In this document: in pieces, positions 5,781 through 7,899 of the stretch
Layout: each line of letters opens with the position of its first letter
Position numbering within the stretch: position 1 is the stretch's first letter
Source of the DNA: Chitinophagales bacterium
Lineage (GTDB): Bacteria > Bacteroidota > Bacteroidia > Chitinophagales > Saprospiraceae
DNA: 7,899 nucleotides
Assembly: GCA_013298445.1 (NCBI GenBank)
Contig: JAAFHQ010000257.1
Coordinates: forward strand, 1 to 7,899
Direction of reading: 5' to 3'
Program-made: the position numbers and the translations under genes
The notes under the pieces: model-generated
The model's database searches: none
The model's input: the letters and a program-made list of their open reading frames with translations, nothing else
Told to the model about the DNA's origin: nothing

Positions 5781-5895
5781 GGGGCGATAAAAAAATATAT
5801 TGTTCATTTGCCAAAGGATTAGATAAGTAAACGTTTCATTTCAAGTGTCTAATCTAATCCTTTGGCTCAAGAAAATGAACATTTATTTTTGCCCC
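5781..5895. repeat. Long imperfect palindrome in the divergent gap
   Basis: The gap between the divergent engB and outer-membrane-protein genes (5744-5989) is dominated by one inverted repeat. Its ends are GGGGC (5781-5785) and GCCCC (5891-5895). Further in, TGTTCATTT (5801-5809) pairs with AAATGAACA (5873-5881), and CCAAAGGATTAGAT (5811-5824) pairs perfectly with 5852-5865. The paired blocks are separated by unequal A/T-rich or short unpaired stretches, and the central loop is about 27 nt. It differs in sequence from the GTTGA-type elements. Likely roles are a two-way regulatory or terminator structure or a decayed miniature mobile element. I see no strong TAnnTTTG promoter in the rest of the gap, so promoters of both genes remain unplaced. 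Confidence 0.8.
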
Positions 5896-5989
5896 ACTAA
5901 TAATGGTGGTTTGGCGTAAGAATTGCATCTTTTGTACAGCACGGGATCAAAATATTCATTAAACTACCCGTGGATAAAAACTTAAAACC

Positions 5990-6637
5990 ATGAAGAAGTA
6001 CGCTTTGTTTTTGTGCTTGGTGACTTTGGCCACAATGGGCTACGGTCAAATTCGTTTTGGTGTAAAAGGAGGGGTGTTGACTTCCAGCTTGAATCAAGAA
6101 AACCTGGCTATCCTGGATGCCGGTGGGGTAACCCGCCTAAAATTGGCGCTGGAAGATGCCAATTATGGCGTCAATTTCGGATTTTTGATCCGGGCAGAAA
6201 TTGGTGACGGGTTTTTACAACCAGAAGTCAACTTCCGCTCGAATTCTGTCAACTTCACCCTTGATGACTTAGGACAACCAGGTACTCCAGGCGATATCTT
6301 GAAAGAAAGTTATCAGTATTTTGATATCCCGGTGATGGTCGGTTTTCGCCTTGGCCCACTGCGTCTGCAAGGCGGTCCACAAGGCAATTTTTTCCTCAAT
6401 AGCACCTCCGACCTGTTTGAATTTGATGATTACGATCAAAACTTCAAAGACTTTACGGTTGGATACGTTGTAGGGGGTGGCCTTGACATTTGGAACCTGA
6501 TGATTGACCTGCGTTACCAGGGAAATTTCAGCAAATTTGGAGAACACATCACCTTTTTTGGGAAACAGTATCAGTTTGACCAAAGCCCGGCGCAATTCAA
6601 CTTAACGGTTGGCTGGCTGTTCGGCGGAAGGAAGTAG
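5990..6637 (+). CDS. PorT-type outer-membrane beta-barrel protein
   Basis: The 215-aa product starts with a signal peptide (MKK, hydrophobic core 4-16, likely cut between Gly19 and Gln20 in MGYGQ). There is no lipobox, so it is not a lipoprotein. The mature part shows the alternating short strands and glycine turns of a small outer-membrane barrel: RFGVKGGVL at 22-30, NYGVNFGFLIRAEI, LQPEVNFRS, YFDIPVMVGFRLGPLRLQGGP, a periodic VGYVVGGGLDIWNLMIDLRYQGNFS stretch, and a C-terminal strand FNLTVGWLFGGRK. This matches the PorT/OMP_b-brl_2 group common in Bacteroidota, whose exact functions are mostly unknown. The name does not imply a type IX secretion role here. The ATG at 5990 follows an A-rich leader without a Shine-Dalgarno site. 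It is divergent from engB, and 168 nt precede the next gene. Confidence 0.88.
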   Translation: MKKYALFLCLVTLATMGYGQIRFGVKGGVLTSSLNQENLAILDAGGVTRLKLALEDANYGVNFGFLIRAEIGDGFLQPEVNFRSNSVNFTLDDLGQPGTPGDILKESYQYFDIPVMVGFRLGPLRLQGGPQGNFFLNSTSDLFEFDDYDQNFKDFTVGYVVGGGLDIWNLMIDLRYQGNFSKFGEHITFFGKQYQFDQSPAQFNLTVGWLFGGRK

Positions 6638-6690
6638 TTGAAGCGTTGAAGCCTTGAATTTTTAACTTTTCAAGCCTTCAACATTTGAAC
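6638..6690. repeat. Imperfect inverted repeat with GTTGAAG-type arms
   Basis: Starting directly after the outer-membrane-protein stop, GTTGAAGCGTTGAAGCCTTG (from 6638) is mirrored by an arm ending in TTTGAAC at 6690. The arms match at most positions, including TTGAAG.CTTGAA, and the loop is a few A/T bases around 6662. It could terminate the upstream transcript, although no T-run follows immediately. The arms are made of GTTGAAG-like units as in the elements at 57-186 and 4990-5109, so it is probably a short or core-less member of the same family. Confidence 0.65.
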
Positions 6691-6692
6691 TC

Positions 6693-6713
6693 ATAAAATT
6701 GTGCTAATTTTAT
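6693..6713 (+). terminator. A/T-rich 8-bp hairpin, possible weak terminator
   Basis: ATAAAATT (6693-6700) and AATTTTAT (6706-6713) form a perfect inverted repeat around the 5-nt loop GTGCT. A run of six T (6719-6724) starts five bases later. The stem has no G-C pairs, so a factor-independent terminator would be weak. An operator is an alternative. Confidence 0.3.
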
Positions 6714-6739
6714 ATGACTTTTTTGAGCTTTCTGCATCC

Positions 6740-6785
6740 AAAGTGGAGGAATAGCATTTGTCAATAGATGCTGCGCCTCCACTTT
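6740..6785 (+). other. Two-tier stem-loop in the leader of the AsmA-like gene
   Basis: AAAGTGGAGG (6740-6749) pairs perfectly with CCTCCACTTT (6776-6785). After a symmetric 3-nt internal loop (AAT against GCG), AGCAT (6753-6757) pairs with ATGCT (6768-6772) over a 10-nt loop. The structure ends 20 nt before the ATG at 6806 and so would sit in the 5' leader if transcription starts upstream. There is no T-run after it, which argues against a simple terminator. It may be an RNA control element or a protein-binding site. It does not match a riboswitch that I know. Confidence 0.5.
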
Positions 6786-6805
6786 AATACAAAACCAAGG
6801 ACCAA

Positions 6806-7899
6806 ATGAAAAAAATACTGAAAAGACTGTTGTTGGCGCTCGGAGTGCTTTTGTTGTTATTCGTTGGTACAGCTTTCGCAATACCTTATTTTTTCAAGGA
6901 CCAAATTCTTGCCAAGGCCAAAGAAGCCATCAACGCCAACCTGAATGCCAAGGTGAATTTTTCGGATGCAAACCTCAGTATGTGGAGTACTTTCCCCGAT
7001 TTGGGGTTGAGTATGGACAGTTTTACTATGGAGGGAATTGATGCCTTTGCGGGGGTAAAACTGGCTGATGTAAAAAAAATGACCCTCACCCTCGATTTTT
7101 GGTCGGTCTGGAATGGCATGGATCCCATCAAAATCACTTCAGTAACGGTGGATGAACCCAAAATTCATGTATTGGTGACTAAAGAAGGCCTGGCCAATTA
7201 CAACGTAACCAAACCTGCCGATGATTCCACCACGACAGAAACCACCGATTTCAAAATCGATCTCGAAGATTACCGCATCAACAATGGCAGCCTCATTTAT
7301 GACGATGCTAGTATAGGTGCTTATGTAGCCGCTAAAGGCCTCAATCACAGTGGTTCGGGTGACCTCACCGCGATGATTTATGACCTGGACACGGAGACTG
7401 CAATAGATTCTCTCACGGTTACTTACGGAGGCATGAGCTACCTCAGCAATGCCAAAACGGCACTGGATGCCATTTTTCAGGTAGACCAAAACCAAAGTAA
7501 GTACACCCTGAAAGACAACGACCTGTTGGTCAATGCCCTGCGTTTGCAGGCAGATGGTTGGATACAATTGCCCGATGAAGACAACGTGCGCATGGATTTG
7601 ACCTTCAACGCACCTGAGAATGATTTCCGCAATTTGTTTTCGATCATCCCCGGTGCCTATCTGCAAGGTTACGAGCAGGTTAAAGTTGATGGCAAATTTG
7701 CCCTGAATGGTGAAGTTAAAGGTACCTACAATGCTGTGACCGAACAAATGCCCGCCTTCAAAGTCAACATTGGTGTGGACAATGGACGGGTGAAATACCC
7801 TGATTTACCCCTTTCCATCGCTAACATCAACGCCAAAGGAAGCATTGCCAGTCCTGGCAGCGATTTGGATCTAATGGTGATTGATTTTTCCAAATTTGC
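6806..7899 (+). CDS. AsmA-family envelope protein, 3' end missing
   Basis: This reading frame is open from the ATG at 6806 to the window edge (364 full codons) and has no stop in view. The first 30 residues are a basic start (MKKILKR), a long hydrophobic segment LLLALGVLLLLFVGTAFAIPYFF and then a polar turn, which is a signal anchor placing the rest in the periplasm. What follows fits AsmA-like proteins: an amphipathic segment (KAKEAINANLNAKVNFSDANLS at about 36-57), the phrase STFPDLGLSMDSFTMEG at about 60-76, and long beta-rich stretches with DFKIDLEDYRINNGSLIYDD-type motifs at about 148-167. AsmA relatives are envelope proteins linked to lipid transport and outer-membrane assembly. The role here is inferred. 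Only an AAGGA-like stretch (6797-6801) precedes the start. Full proteins of this type are often 800 or more residues, so over half may lie outside. Confidence 0.88.
   Translation, partial: MKKILKRLLLALGVLLLLFVGTAFAIPYFFKDQILAKAKEAINANLNAKVNFSDANLSMWSTFPDLGLSMDSFTMEGIDAFAGVKLADVKKMTLTLDFWSVWNGMDPIKITSVTVDEPKIHVLVTKEGLANYNVTKPADDSTTTETTDFKIDLEDYRINNGSLIYDDASIGAYVAAKGLNHSGSGDLTAMIYDLDTETAIDSLTVTYGGMSYLSNAKTALDAIFQVDQNQSKYTLKDNDLLVNALRLQADGWIQLPDEDNVRMDLTFNAPENDFRNLFSIIPGAYLQGYEQVKVDGKFALNGEVKGTYNAVTEQMPAFKVNIGVDNGRVKYPDLPLSIANINAKGSIASPGSDLDLMVIDFSKF

Noticed and set aside
5927..5934. ATCTTTTG as a -7 promoter box for the outer-membrane-protein gene
   Set aside because: The first two bases of TAnnTTTG do not match, and the nearest upstream TTG is only 13 nt away, too close for the usual spacing.
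6886..7747. Two minus-strand open frames (6886-7161 and 7139-7747)
   Set aside because: They lie opposite the continuous plus-strand AsmA-like frame, which has a signal anchor and family features. They show no recognisable domain and are shadows.

Overview
The window looks like a chromosomal segment of a Bacteroidota bacterium, plausibly of the Saprospirales/Haliscomenobacter kind. The evidence is a PorT-type outer-membrane barrel gene, a large PlsB-like acyltransferase, an AsmA-like protein, the near-absence of Shine-Dalgarno sites, and one clear Bacteroidota-type promoter (TTG, 20 nt, TAnnTTTG). The lineage is inferred from gene style, not from a marker gene. There are nine protein-coding genes, one of them cut by the right edge. 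I see no rRNA, tRNA, CRISPR array or insertion sequence.

Left block, plus strand (188-1831): moeA (last step of molybdenum cofactor synthesis) is followed 21 nt later by a SufU-type Fe-S cluster/sulfur-transfer protein. The 187 nt before moeA hold a long imperfect inverted repeat and no supportable gene.

Central block, minus strand, read right to left (5743 to 1847): engB/ysxC ribosome-assembly GTPase, a 570-aa PlsB/PlsC-type acyltransferase, a DEDDh 3'-5' exonuclease with a TTG start, and then a small two-gene module. The module is a 65-aa helical, charged protein overlapping a 199-aa zeta-toxin-like P-loop kinase. It has its own good promoter just past the exonuclease stop, so it looks like a toxin-antitoxin-like cassette placed between the exonuclease and the convergent sufU. 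A 10-bp tandem repeat at the overlap of the two ORFs sets their reading frames: with one repeat unit fewer they would form a single 257-aa ORF.

Right block, plus strand (5990-7899): a PorT-type outer-membrane beta-barrel protein, then a membrane-anchored AsmA-family protein that runs off the window. Both probably act in or on the cell envelope.

The gaps are unusually rich in inverted repeats. Three share arms made of GTTGA-type units (57-186, 4990-5109, 6638-6690) and look like members of a dispersed palindromic repeat family. A different, longer palindrome fills the divergent engB/outer-membrane-protein gap (5781-5895). Two more stem-loops lie in front of the AsmA gene (6693-6713, 6740-6785). 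The strongest candidates for something undescribed are the overlapping two-gene module with its frame-setting repeat and the palindromic repeat family.
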